From: Ravibacter sp037191015
GTDB taxonomy: Bacteria; Bacteroidota; Bacteroidia; Cytophagales; Spirosomataceae
DNA length: 64,000 nucleotides
Assembly (NCBI GenBank): GCA_037191015.1
Contig: JBBCKD010000001.1
Location: 367,480 to 431,479, forward strand
Reading direction: 5' to 3'
Positions within the stretch are counted from its first letter, which is position 1. Each line of letters begins with the position of its first letter. The notes beneath the pieces were generated by a model, which was not told the DNA's origin, did no database searches, and worked only from the letters and a program-made list of their open reading frames with translations. This document shows positions 51,041 to 61,300 of this stretch, one piece after another. The position numbers were made by a program, and so were the translations under genes.

Positions 51041-52609
51041 TCAGAGATTGTTTATAATCGCGTCCGCACATCGCTCCCCGTCCATGGCCGCCGACATAAT
51101 CCCTCCCGCATAGCCTGCTCCCTCTCCGCAGGGAATCAGGCCCTTGAGCCGGGGGTGCTCGCAGGTATCAGGATCTCTCGGGATCCTGACCGGCGAGGAA
51201 GTCCTGCTTTCCACCCCTACAAGGATCGCGTCGTTGGCCAGGTAGCCTTTCATTTTCCTGCCGAAATCTTCCAGGCCCGCCCGCAACGACCCTGTAATCC
51301 AATCCGGGAGGAACTCGTCGAGCGGAACCGGTGTAAGTCCGGGCTGGTAGGAGGTATGCTGAAGCTCGCCGGATGGTTTCCTGCGTACGAAATCGAGTGC
51401 CCGCTGCGCCGGCGCCGTCTGTGTCGCTCCGGCCACACTGCATGCCTTTTGCTCGATCCTGCGCTGAAGCTCCATACCTGCGAGAGCGCCGTAGTCTTTC
51501 AGGTAGGGCTTTACATCTTCTTCCGTGACGGCTACCACAAGGCCGGAATTCGCAAATTCGGAATCCCGTCTTGAAGGAGACATACCGTTGACTACTACTT
51601 CTCCGGGCGCGGTAGCCGCCGGAACGATGAACCCGCCCGGGCACATGCAGAAAGAAAATACTCCCCTCTGGACGTTACCTGCTTTTGTCTGCGTTACCAG
51701 GCTATACGCAGCCGCCGGCAGATAGGGGCCACGGTCAGTCTGGCAATGGTATTGGATACGGTCGATCAGCGTCTGCGGGTGCTCTATCCTGATCCCCATT
51801 GCAAAGGGCTTGTTTTCGATAAGGATATGCTGCCGGTGAAGCTTTTCAAAAATGTCCCTGGCAGAATGGCCCGTAGCCAGTATCACGGCAACCCCGCTAA
51901 ACTCGCGCCCGTCGGCAGTAGCTACTCCGTTCAGCCGGTTGCCGCTGATAAGAAAATCCTCTACCCGCGTGTCGAAATGCACCTCGCCTCCGGAATTCAA
52001 GATAGTTTCCCTGATCGACCGGATAATAACCGGCAGCTTATTGGTGCCGATATGGGGGTGGGTATCTACCAGGATTTGTTCCGTCGCACCATGCCTGACC
52101 AGGATTTCCAGGATCCGTTTGATATCGCCGCGCTTGCTGGAGCGGGTATAGAGCTTGCCGTCGGAATAAGTGCCGGCTCCGCCCTCGCCGAAGCAATAGT
52201 TGGAATCGGGATTAACGATATGCTCTTTATTGATAGCGGCCAGATCCCGCCGGCGCGACCTCACATCCTTTCCCCGTTCGAGCACTACAGGCTTCAGCCC
52301 GTGTTCAACCAGCCTTAGCGCGGCAAATAGTCCGGCAGGCCCGGCGCCTACGATAATAACAGGCCTTGCCCCGGACACATCATTGTACTTCTGATCCGTA
52401 GTCAGAAGGGAAGGCTGAGTTTCGTTGATATATATTTCTGCCTTTACCGAGACTTTCACCTGCCTCGACCGGGCATCGATAGACTGTCTTGTCTTACGGA
52501 TTGTATAACTATCTCCGGGTTTGACGGAGAATTTCCTCCTGACGAATTCGTCAAATTTTTCCTGGTCCAGCGCGATTTCCGGCGCCAGTTGCACATCGAG
52601 CAGCTTCAT
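51041..52609 (-). CDS. FAD-dependent oxidoreductase (COG2509 type)
   Basis: 522 aa, cytosolic. The FAD motif lies near residue 82 (PVIIVGAGPAGLFAALRLVE), followed by KPVVLERGKDVRSRRRDLAA and YCFGEGGAGTYSDGKLYTRS, the latter diagnostic of the COG2509 uncharacterised FAD protein family. The C-terminal GLIPCGEGAGYAGGIMSAAM is the second flavin-binding stretch. The N-terminal 75 residues are family-specific (IALDQEKFDEFVRRKFSVKP). It is probably a housekeeping enzyme unrelated to the flanking glycan loci. It is convergent with the sulfatase; no function is assigned. Confidence 0.85.
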   Translation of the reverse strand: MKLLDVQLAPEIALDQEKFDEFVRRKFSVKPGDSYTIRKTRQSIDARSRQVKVSVKAEIYINETQPSLLTTDQKYNDVSGARPVIIVGAGPAGLFAALRLVEHGLKPVVLERGKDVRSRRRDLAAINKEHIVNPDSNYCFGEGGAGTYSDGKLYTRSSKRGDIKRILEILVRHGATEQILVDTHPHIGTNKLPVIIRSIRETILNSGGEVHFDTRVEDFLISGNRLNGVATADGREFSGVAVILATGHSARDIFEKLHRQHILIENKPFAMGIRIEHPQTLIDRIQYHCQTDRGPYLPAAAYSLVTQTKAGNVQRGVFSFCMCPGGFIVPAATAPGEVVVNGMSPSRRDSEFANSGLVVAVTEEDVKPYLKDYGALAGMELQRRIEQKACSVAGATQTAPAQRALDFVRRKPSGELQHTSYQPGLTPVPLDEFLPDWITGSLRAGLEDFGRKMKGYLANDAILVGVESRTSSPVRIPRDPDTCEHPRLKGLIPCGEGAGYAGGIMSAAMDGERCADAIINNL

Positions 52610-53004
52610 TGTTGCCTGAAAGGTATTTTGCCTTTAAGGTAGCAAAGGTAGTAATACGGGGTGAAAAGGGGTATTTCGAAACAGGATATAACATAATATA
52701 TTATAATTTTTTGTAAATAGTTTAATATTTTTCCGAAACGTATAATGAACTCGAAACTGGGATATGAGTTTTGAAGGAGTGATCCCGGAGGCTTGTCCCT
52801 GCAAGGGACATACTTTACATAACCACAGATGCAGCGCAGCGGAATCTGTGGCTGAACGGCTCTTGCGTAAGGGCGAAGCCGCGCAGCGGCGGCACCTGTC
52901 CTGATAAGCCGTCTGTGTCGTCCCTGCGGGACTTCGCCCGGCCTACCAGCCATCTACCACCGGTTACACCGGCGGTTATTCAGGATATCGTCCCTGCGGG
53001 ACTT
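52610..53004. repeat. Gene-free, palindrome-rich interval (REP-like cluster)
   Basis: No gene. The first 130 bases are AT-rich and probably hold the promoter of the minus-strand FAD gene (52609). From 52794 on, palindromes are packed: TGTCCCT-gca-AGGGACA (52794-52810), CCACAGAT...ATCTGTGG (52823-52851, perfect 8 bp), and GTCCCTGCGGGAC twice (52920-52932 and 52990-53002). GGGCGAAGCCGCGCAGCGGC lies between them. The pattern suits interspersed palindromic elements of the REP type. No transposase is nearby. Confidence 0.6.
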
Positions 53005-55098
53005 TCATTCCGGAAGAGAAAACGCCACATATTTACTTCCCGACTTCGTATTGAGCTTCCCGCCGCCGCAGGCGATCACCACGTACTGCCGCCCGTTTAC
53101 CATGTAGGTGCTCGGTGTAGCATACCCGGCGGCAGGCAGCGCGTGCTCCCAGAGCTTTTTGCCGGTTCGCCGGTCGAAAGCCCTGATTTTCTCGTCGCGG
53201 GTGGCCGCAATAAAAATCACGTTTCCTGCTGTAGCTACCGGTCCGCCGTAGTTGTCGGTGCCGGTAGGCGGGATCCCTTTTTCGGTAAGCTCCGGGTATT
53301 CGCCCAGCGGGATCTGCCATTTGTGACCGCCGGTATTCAGATCGACAGCCGTGAGCGTACCCCAGGGCGGTGTGCTGACGGGGTAGCCTTTATGGTACCA
53401 CCGGTTATACCCTGTGTGCTGGAAGGGAATGACCTTTTTTTGCGACACCGCTACTTTTTCATGGGATACCTTCTGGAAAAGAAAATCGGAAATCGCTTTT
53501 TGTTCCTGCTGTGAGATATGGGAGAAAGAAGGCATCATCCCCCGCCCCGTTTTGAGCAGCTCCTCCAGCTGCGCAGAGGTCATTTTATTCTGTAGTGAGA
53601 GAACGGAAGGATAGGATCCGTCGTGGTTTCCTTTCCTGTCGGCTCCATGGCAGGGCGCGCAATACATACCATAGAGTTTTTCTCCGCCGGAACCTTGCGG
53701 AGCAGGGCTTTCGGACGGAATGAGCGAGGTATAAACGGGTAATTCTTTCGCCGGCACGTAGAGTATCCCTTCCGGATCGGCCGCCGCTCCGCCCCATTGG
53801 GCTCCGCCGTCCGTACCAGGGAAAAATACCGTCATTTTTTCAGTGATCGGAATATAAGGGCCGCCCGTACGTGCATTTTTCAGCAGGTTTTCCAGCGAGT
53901 CCCGGTCCTCGACAAAAGGACTGAAGTCTTTCGCGGTAAATCCTTGCCGTGTAAACGGCAGCGGAAGCCTTGGAACAGGCTGCGTGGCGGCCGGTTTTTC
54001 CCCTTCTACTCCATCCTGCGGAAAAGCCACCTCGTCGATCGGGAAGACCGGCTCGCCCGTTACGCGGTCGAAGACAAAGGTATGCCCTTGCTTGGTGACT
54101 ATAGCCACCGCTTTGACCTTTTTCCCGTTCCGGGTAATGGTCACGAGGTTGGGAGTCGTCGGGGGGTCGCGATCCCAGATATCGTGCCGCACCAGCTGGT
54201 AGTGCCAGCGTTTTTTCCCGGTAGAGGCGTCGAGGGCAAGAAGGCAATTGGCATAGAGGTTATCTCCTGCGCGGTTGCCGCCCCAGAAGTCGTAGGCCGC
54301 CGATCCGGTAGGCGCATAGACAATGCCCAGCTCCCTGTCGATGGCCATCCCCATCCAGGGATTAGCGCCGCCCAGCCGTTGGCGGGGAGCTCCCGGGACC
54401 CAGGTTTTATAGGCTTCCGGATCGCTGCTGTCAGGAATGGTTTTAAATGTCCAGACGAGTTTCCCGGAGCGGGTATCATAGGCGCGGATATCACCCAAAA
54501 GCGCTGTTTCGTTCTCATTGACTCTGGCGCCTACGATAATAAGATCCTTATAAATGGTATTAGGAGTATTGGAAGATACGTTGTTGTCCGATCCCGGCCT
54601 TTCGATCCCGGTCTTCAGATCAATGCGGCCCTTATCGCCAAAAGTGGGGATTAATTTGCCGGTGGCCGCGTCGAGCGCATGCAGCCATCTCCCTGCACCG
54701 AAGAAAACCCGGCTTTCCCGCCCGTCCGTCCAATAGGAAACACCGCGGCTGACGGTCCCGCGGTTGTCTTCAAGACTGGTTTTCCAGATTTCTTTCCCCG
54801 AAGCGGCCTCTAAAGCAAAGGCTTGTATGCCGGCAGATACTCCATACAGCACGCCGTCAATAATGACAGGATTACATTGGATCTGGCTGCGGTTCCGCAC
54901 TGTATCGGCTCCTTCCGAGTCATAGATCCAGGCCGGCCTGAGCCGGGATACGTTTTCGGTATTGATCTGGTCAAGAGACGAATAGTGGCTCCGGGCACCA
55001 TCTCCCTGGTATTCGGGCCAGTTTTTGTCAAGAGTCGGCGATTGCAGAGCCAGTATAAGAGCGGCAACTGCCGGCAGCAGGAGTATTGTTTTGCGCAT
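53005..55098 (-). CDS. PQQ-dependent dehydrogenase with inserted cytochrome c domain
   Basis: About 697 aa from MRKTILLLPAVAALILALQS, a signal peptide; the frame to 55161 runs back through the promoter. PQQ beta-propeller blades are seen at both ends: NWPEYQGDGARSHYSSLDQI, AFALEAASGKEIWKTSLED and, at the C-terminus, NVIFIAATRDEKIRAFDRRT. Between them (about 500-575) sits a cytochrome c domain with heme motif CAPCH (MYCAPCHGADRKGNHDG) and a likely methionine ligand in GRGMMPSF. The heme domain is thus inserted before the last blades, not appended. It should oxidise a sugar or alcohol in the periplasm and pass electrons through heme. Last gene of the locus, 121 bases after the FAD gene. Confidence 0.88.
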   Translation of the reverse strand: MRKTILLLPAVAALILALQSPTLDKNWPEYQGDGARSHYSSLDQINTENVSRLRPAWIYDSEGADTVRNRSQIQCNPVIIDGVLYGVSAGIQAFALEAASGKEIWKTSLEDNRGTVSRGVSYWTDGRESRVFFGAGRWLHALDAATGKLIPTFGDKGRIDLKTGIERPGSDNNVSSNTPNTIYKDLIIVGARVNENETALLGDIRAYDTRSGKLVWTFKTIPDSSDPEAYKTWVPGAPRQRLGGANPWMGMAIDRELGIVYAPTGSAAYDFWGGNRAGDNLYANCLLALDASTGKKRWHYQLVRHDIWDRDPPTTPNLVTITRNGKKVKAVAIVTKQGHTFVFDRVTGEPVFPIDEVAFPQDGVEGEKPAATQPVPRLPLPFTRQGFTAKDFSPFVEDRDSLENLLKNARTGGPYIPITEKMTVFFPGTDGGAQWGGAAADPEGILYVPAKELPVYTSLIPSESPAPQGSGGEKLYGMYCAPCHGADRKGNHDGSYPSVLSLQNKMTSAQLEELLKTGRGMMPSFSHISQQEQKAISDFLFQKVSHEKVAVSQKKVIPFQHTGYNRWYHKGYPVSTPPWGTLTAVDLNTGGHKWQIPLGEYPELTEKGIPPTGTDNYGGPVATAGNVIFIAATRDEKIRAFDRRTGKKLWEHALPAAGYATPSTYMVNGRQYVVIACGGGKLNTKSGSKYVAFSLPE

Positions 55099-55135
55099 GA
55101 AGTATAAAAGCCGGAAGCGCCGGGAAATTACCGGG

Positions 55136-55200
55136 ATTTTTTTACCACAAAGATACAGCATCCCGTTACCCGGAATCTGCGATTATTTTTTTACCACAAA
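55136..55200. repeat. 16-bp direct repeats (ATTTTTTTACCACAAA) upstream of the PQQ gene
   Basis: Two exact copies at 55136-55151 and 55185-55200, 49 bases apart centre to centre. The first overlaps a minus-strand -7 element (TATCTTTG, 55155-55148, exact TAnnTTTG), so the PQQ gene may have its own promoter about 50 bases before its ATG at 55098. The repeats could be regulator sites. Confidence 0.6.
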
Positions 55201-55219
55201 TTCCGGGTATTTTAAGTCA

Positions 55220-56869
55220 TCATTCCGGCAGCACCAGCACCTGCCCGTCTGCAAGGAGCCGTTCTTTCAGGGTTTCGTAACTCACTCCCTGTACCGGCAG
55301 GCCGCTATCGGCAGCCATGGCCGCGGCATATCCGCAGGCCTGTCCTAACGCCATAAAGGTAAATTCGATCCTTATCGCTCCATAAGCAATATGGCTCGAC
55401 GACGGGCAGGTCGGAGTTAAAAGATTGGCACATTCCGAAACTTTGGGAACCAGCGCCCGGTACGACACTCCAAAAGGGATCCAATCGTTTCCACCGAATA
55501 CAAATCCTTCGTTATACACATATCCGTCCCTGACCATGGTCCTTACATTATGCACATCCGGGGGCCAGTAGGCCATTCCTACAGGATCTTCCACAGGAAC
55601 GGGATTGTCCTTTTTGACATGGTGTTCAGTTATGACATAATCCGATACCATACGGCGGGCATCCCGCACATAAAAGATCCGGGGCCAGCCGCCGTTGTCG
55701 GTAAATTCATCCTTTGCGAGCCCCCATTGCGACCAGGCCGTTTGCAGGTCGGGATCAAGCTTTCCTATTTCCGGGTCATTGGCCAGGAAATAGAAAAGCC
55801 CCTGTGTATAGTTGCGATGAAAATCGATAATCTCCCTGCGTTTTTTGTAGCTTCCTCCCGGGTATTCGTAGTTCATGCCGTTCAGGTTGTGGGACACGTC
55901 ACGCCCTCCGTTGAAATCGGTTTTCCGGTTCGGGAGAGAAGCACCGGGCCGGTAGAGCTTTCCGCCCGCTTTCAGGTACCTCTCAAACAGCTCGTAGCGG
56001 CTTCTGTCATAATTTCCGGGCCTGGGTAAAGGAAGCCGGTTTTCAGGATTATCGGTCAGGCATACCCTGAAACAGTAAGCCTGCAGGCGATGATCGCCCG
56101 AACCGGGTATGCCTAACGGCTCATCCGATACCCCGAAGATCACACCACCTGAAGGGTCGCCGGGGACCTTATAAGGATCTACTTTCACTGCCAGCTGGTT
56201 ATGGGTTGTATGCTCCCTGATACCATTTTTGGTTTCATTGTAAACCGGGTTAGCCTCCCTTCCGATGGCGAAAGAAACCCCCGCAGCGGCAAGCAGATCC
56301 CCTTCGATAGTAGCATCAATAAACACCTTGGCCTGGAAAGCGCCTCTGTCCGTAGCGATGGAAACAATCCTGTTGCCCTTCTTTTTCACACCCTTTTTCC
56401 CTTCTTTCAAAACAGCTCCCGTTACTACATCGATGTCGTATTCCTTCAACCAGTCATTAATTACCTTTTCAGCGACGCCCGGCTCAAAACGCCATAAGGC
56501 AGGCTCCTTTTTCCGGTTCTTAAGCATTTCTTCAAATTCGCTCTCCCGGTGATAAGCCCTGGCGATGCGCCGGTAAAACTCCAGCGCCAGTCCTCCTACG
56601 GCAGGACTGTTCTGAAACTCCCTGTGATTGTCTATATCCGTACCGCCCAGCCCTTCCACGTTCATACCCCCCACATGAAGCGAGGGCTCTAAAAGCGCTA
56701 CTTTCTTCCCGGAGGCAGCTGCCTGGATAGCGGCAGTAAAACCGCCCGACGACCCGCCATATACAACGATGTCGTACGTTTTGGCAGGAGCGATAAATAA
56801 AAAACCGAAAAGTGCGGTTGTCGTAATAAAAATGGCGGCCAACCTTAGAAAATGAAGCGAAAACATCAT
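55220..56869 (-). CDS. Secreted FAD-dependent oxidoreductase (PF12831 type)
   Basis: 549 aa with a signal segment (LRLAAIFITTTALFGFLFIA). The FAD motif VVYGGSSGGFTAAIQAAASG is near residue 34, followed by VALLEPSLHVGGMNVEGLGG and DIDNHREFQNSPAVGG, the PF12831 pattern; VFIDATIEGDLLAAAGVSFA is a second conserved stretch. The C-terminus (FTFMALGQACGYAAAMAADS) closes the flavin fold. It follows SusD after 11 bases and precedes the PQQ dehydrogenase. Export of a flavoenzyme next to a PQQ enzyme points to oxidation of the substrate outside the cytoplasm. Substrate unknown. Confidence 0.87.
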   Translation of the reverse strand: MMFSLHFLRLAAIFITTTALFGFLFIAPAKTYDIVVYGGSSGGFTAAIQAAASGKKVALLEPSLHVGGMNVEGLGGTDIDNHREFQNSPAVGGLALEFYRRIARAYHRESEFEEMLKNRKKEPALWRFEPGVAEKVINDWLKEYDIDVVTGAVLKEGKKGVKKKGNRIVSIATDRGAFQAKVFIDATIEGDLLAAAGVSFAIGREANPVYNETKNGIREHTTHNQLAVKVDPYKVPGDPSGGVIFGVSDEPLGIPGSGDHRLQAYCFRVCLTDNPENRLPLPRPGNYDRSRYELFERYLKAGGKLYRPGASLPNRKTDFNGGRDVSHNLNGMNYEYPGGSYKKRREIIDFHRNYTQGLFYFLANDPEIGKLDPDLQTAWSQWGLAKDEFTDNGGWPRIFYVRDARRMVSDYVITEHHVKKDNPVPVEDPVGMAYWPPDVHNVRTMVRDGYVYNEGFVFGGNDWIPFGVSYRALVPKVSECANLLTPTCPSSSHIAYGAIRIEFTFMALGQACGYAAAMAADSGLPVQGVSYETLKERLLADGQVLVLPE

Positions 56870-56880
56870 AAGTAAAATAA

Positions 56881-58350
56881 TTAGTATCCCTGGTTCTGGC
56901 TCAATTGAGCATTGGCATCCATCTCCCTCTGAGGTATGGGAAAGAGCACATGAAAAGGCTGGATAACGGTATTCCGGGAAAAACTATTCTCATTTTTTAC
57001 AGCATTCAGAAGCCGCCCTGTCCGTACAAGATCAAACCAGCGGTGGCCTTCAAAGCAGAGCTCCAGCCTCCTTTCTTCCAGTACGGCCTCGTTGAATTGC
57101 TCCCTGGTCAGACCTGACAGCGGCTCCAGGCCGGCCCTCCGGCGCACCTGATTAATTGCATTGTAAGCAGCTTCAGACGGACCGTTATCAGAATGGTTGG
57201 CGGTTTCGGCATATATCAGCAGGATATCGGAATAACGAAGCAACGGAAAACTCTTGGCAGCGCCGCCCGACGTGGCTGCGGTCAGATCGGCAAGCTTCCA
57301 GAAGGAAATCGCTTTTGCAGGATCCGGGTCGTCGATAGATAATTCAACAGTCTGCCCGGTAACGGGATGGACATATTCGGTTAAAAAAGTAACCGGCTTT
57401 CTTTTATCATCGGCTGAATACCGCTCATAAAGGTCTTTGCTTGCTCTTAAAATACCGCTTCCGGAACCAGGTACTATAGGCGATCCTCTCGGAGCATAGC
57501 CCGTGGCAAAATTGTTTCCGGCCACATCGGCCAGGTACATAATCTCGAAAAGAGATTCTTTACCTCCGCGGTTTTCCAGGGCAAAAACATCGTTATAGTC
57601 ATCCCACAATGCATAAAGACCGGAGTCTATCACTTCTTTGGCCCGGTCGGCAGCCATCTTCCAGTAAGCTGAGCCGGGATCATTGCCTGCACGCGTCAGG
57701 TACACTTTTGCTAGCAGCCCTATGGCTGCCCCTCTCGTGGCCCGGCCCACATTTTGCCCGGTATAACCGGCGGGAAGTGAATTGACGGCTTCCAGAAGAT
57801 CGGCTTCGATCAGGTTGTACACATCACCGACGTCGGATCGCGGTATTTCTATATTGTCGAGAGATGTTGTTTCCTCTGTTACTACCGGGACTCCTCCAAA
57901 AAATCTTACGAGGTTAAAATAATGCAGCGCCCTCAGGAAGTAGGCCTCCCCGAGATAAGCGCGTTTGGCATTCTCGTCGGCGGCCGTACCGGGCACCCGG
58001 TTGATAACAATATTGGAACGCTGTATAGCGATGTAGGCGTTGCTCCATATCTGGCCTACAAAAGTATTCTGGGTGGTGATATTATAGTTCCAGATCTCTA
58101 TGCGGTTTGCATTTCCGGTCGGAAACGGGATCCCGTCGTCGGCTGACACAATATTGGGAGTCACGATAACCTCGTCCCGGTAAATCGCCCTCAGTTGCCC
58201 GTACAGCGAGATGACCGCGGCATTGGCATCGGCGGCAGTTTTATAATAGGTGGTAACGGATTGAGAACCCAGAGGCGACAGGTCGAGATCGGGTACACAG
58301 GAAGCAACCGAAAAGATGCAAAAAATGAAGAATATATGAATGCGTTTCAT
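56881..58350 (-). CDS. SusD/RagB family outer-membrane lipoprotein
   Basis: 489 aa from MKRIHIFFIFCIFSVASCVP (lipobox VASC); a start eight codons upstream overlaps SusC. RagB/SusD features are YYKTAADANAAVISLYGQLR near the start, AYLGEAYFLRALHYFNLVRF with FFGGVPVVTEE, and the C-terminal VLFPIPQREMDANAQLSQNQ. It lies 13 bases after SusC and 11 before the FAD gene. It is the surface lid of the locus 7 transporter. Confidence 0.93.
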   Translation of the reverse strand: MKRIHIFFIFCIFSVASCVPDLDLSPLGSQSVTTYYKTAADANAAVISLYGQLRAIYRDEVIVTPNIVSADDGIPFPTGNANRIEIWNYNITTQNTFVGQIWSNAYIAIQRSNIVINRVPGTAADENAKRAYLGEAYFLRALHYFNLVRFFGGVPVVTEETTSLDNIEIPRSDVGDVYNLIEADLLEAVNSLPAGYTGQNVGRATRGAAIGLLAKVYLTRAGNDPGSAYWKMAADRAKEVIDSGLYALWDDYNDVFALENRGGKESLFEIMYLADVAGNNFATGYAPRGSPIVPGSGSGILRASKDLYERYSADDKRKPVTFLTEYVHPVTGQTVELSIDDPDPAKAISFWKLADLTAATSGGAAKSFPLLRYSDILLIYAETANHSDNGPSEAAYNAINQVRRRAGLEPLSGLTREQFNEAVLEERRLELCFEGHRWFDLVRTGRLLNAVKNENSFSRNTVIQPFHVLFPIPQREMDANAQLSQNQGY

Positions 58351-58363
58351 AGCAGTTACCTTT

Positions 58364-61300
58364 TTAAAAATCAAAGTTTAGTCCAAACAGCACGGTTCTA
58401 GTCGTTGGGTAATCGCTAAAATCCATACCCTGGCTGACGGAGCTTGACTCGAACCGGCTTACTTCGGGGTCATATCCTTTGTAGCCGGTAAAGGTCAGCA
58501 GGTTTTGTCCGGATACGTAAATCCTCAGATTTTTTGCCGCTATCCGGCTCAGAAGCGCAGAAGGGAATGTATACCCGAGAGAAAGGTTTTTCATTCTCAG
58601 ATAGGAGCCATCCTCGATATGAAAGGAAGAGAGTATCCTGCCCCCGGCGGCGTTGGCGCGGGGTATGGTATTGCTGGGATTATCGGGTGTCCATCGCTGT
58701 AGCACTTCCTTTGCCTGGTTACCGTTGCCATTTAAGCTATAGGCGTCAAATCTGCCGTAATTGAGAATATCATTGCCATAGCTGCCCTGGAAGAAGATGT
58801 TAAGGTCAAAACCCTTGTAGGTAAACGTGTTATCGATCCCGCCGAAGAATTTCGGATAGCCGTTGCCAATGATGGCACGATCGCTGTCATTGATTACGCC
58901 GTCGTTATTAATATCCCTGTAGCGTATGTCACCCGGCCTGGCGGCGGGCTGCGCCGATTCGCTTATCTCCTGCTGGTTCTGGAATATACCATCCATGATG
59001 CGTCCGTAGAAATTGCCAAGCGGCTCACCTATTCTCATAAGGACCGTATTGGAGATCTGGAGGTGCCCTATCCCGCTTCCGGAAAGGAACTCCGGCCGGC
59101 CATCGAGCGTGATTACCTTGTTCCTGTTAAAGGCGGCATTAAATTCCGTATTCCAGCGGAACCCGCCTTTATTAATATTGAACGACCGGACGGCAAATTC
59201 CCATCCGCGGTTTTCTACTTTCCCGATATTCCGGAGGCTGCTGCTATATCCGGTCGTTTGAGGAACGTTCACCTGGAACAACAGGTCGGAAGTAGTCTTG
59301 ATATAATAATCGGCTGTGACCTGCAGCTTGTCGGAGAAAAGCGAGAAATCCAGGCCGGCATCAAATTGGATGTTCTTTTCCCAGCTCAGATCAAGGTTGC
59401 TGATCCCGCCTGGCATGGCGCCGGTCTGCAGGGTAGGATTTGCTCCTCCTAATACGGCAGTGCTGGTTGCCATGTTGGAGAGGTAGGCATAATCTCCTAT
59501 GCTTTGATTTCCGGTGACGCCGTAGCTTACCCGGGTCTTGAAATCAGAGAAGAAAGACTGGGATTTCATGAAATCCTCGTTGATCACGCGCCAGGCAAAA
59601 GCACCGGAAGGGAAAAACCCGTATTTCCTGTTAGGGCCGAACCTCGACGAACCGTCTGCCCGGGCGGTAAGCGTAAGCAGGTATTTGTCGTCCCAACCAA
59701 GATTGACCCGGGAAAGATAAGAAACCAGCGCCCATTGGCCGGCCCCTGACGCAGGCGCACGTAATGTAGCCCCCGTACCCAGGTTATGGAAAAGTGCGAA
59801 GTCATTGTTAAAATTGGATGCATTGGCAGTAACACTCTCATTATGATACGATTGAGTAGTGTATCCTAATAAAGCCGTAAGATTCAGCTTCCCGTAGGCA
59901 GCCTGGTAGGTCAGTGTATTTTCATTGAGCCAGTTAATATTCTGGCTTGCCGAAACCGACGCGACTCCGTTAGCACCTGCCCCAAGTTCTATGAGACGGG
60001 TAGAATAGACATTGGATTTGCTGTGAAAAACGTCGGCTCCCCAGCTTGTCCTGAAAACCAATCCTTTCCACAGCTGCAGCTCAGCAAAGAAGTTATTCAA
60101 TAACCGTATCGTATTATATTGGTCGGTCCGCTCATTGGCCAGCCCTACGGGATTGTCGACCAGGTTGCCGTTAAGCGAGCTGAAATCCCTGTAGTAATTC
60201 CCGTTTTCGGCATAGATCGGGAATACGGGGGCAAAATTGAGGGCGGCATTGATCACGCCTCCTCCCAGGCCTCCCTGGGCCGGTGTAAAGGAGCTGTTGG
60301 AACGGGAATGTGCCGCCTGTGAAGACAGACCGATTTTCAGCCAGCTTTTTACCTCCCTGTCAAGATTTGCCCTTACAGTATACCTTTTGAAAAAAGAGTT
60401 AAGGAGAATACCATCCTGGTGAAAATAGTTACCCGAGATCGAATACCTGGTTTTTGACTCTCCTCCCGTAAAGGTCAGCTGGTAGTTCTGAATAGGTGCT
60501 GTTCTCAATACTTCATCCTGCCAGTCGGTTCCTTCTCCAAGGGTTTCGGGCCGCGGCCTGTCCGGCGTCGATCCGTCAAAATAGGGAGAATTACCTGCGT
60601 TCACCCGGGCTTCATTAAAGAATTCGGCATATTCCCGCGCGTTCAGCAGCGGAATTTTCCGTCTTACCTTCTGAACCCCGTAATAGCTTTCGAAACTGAT
60701 ATTGGATTGTCCTTCTTTTCCCCGTTTGGTAGTTACGATCACAACACCGTTGGATCCCCTGGATCCATAGATGGCTGTCGCCGATGCGTCCTTCAGTATT
60801 TCGATAGATTCGATATCATTGGGATTGATGGTATTGAGATTGCCAGTCGGGAAGCCGTCAATGACATACAGAGGGTCATTTCCGGCATTTACGGATCCTG
60901 TTCCCCTGATCCTGATCGTAGTCGATGCGCCGGGAGCCCCGGAGCTGGTGGTAGCCATCACACCGGCAGCCCGGCCCTGAAGCGCCCTGTCGAGCGCTAT
61001 GATAGGCGTTGCCTTGATTTCTTTTTCACCAACTCTTGTCACCGCCCCTGTCAGATCGCTTTTTTTAACGGTTCCATACCCTACGACCACTACTTCTTCC
61101 AGGGACTTTTCATCTACTTCCAGTAAAATATCAATTGAAGTCCGGTTCCCTACCACTATTTCCCGGCTCACATACCCCACAAACGAAAATACCAGTACCG
61201 CTTTTTCATTCGGAACGCTCAGTATGAAGGTTCCTCCGGCATCTGTCACCGTTCCCTGCCGGGTCCCTTTGATCAGGATATTGACGCCCGGCAACCCTTC

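Noticed and set aside
52606..52953. 115-aa minus-strand frame in the palindrome-rich interval
   Set aside because: It translates the repeats (arginine and alanine-rich stretches from palindromes), has no family pattern and overlaps the FAD gene promoter.
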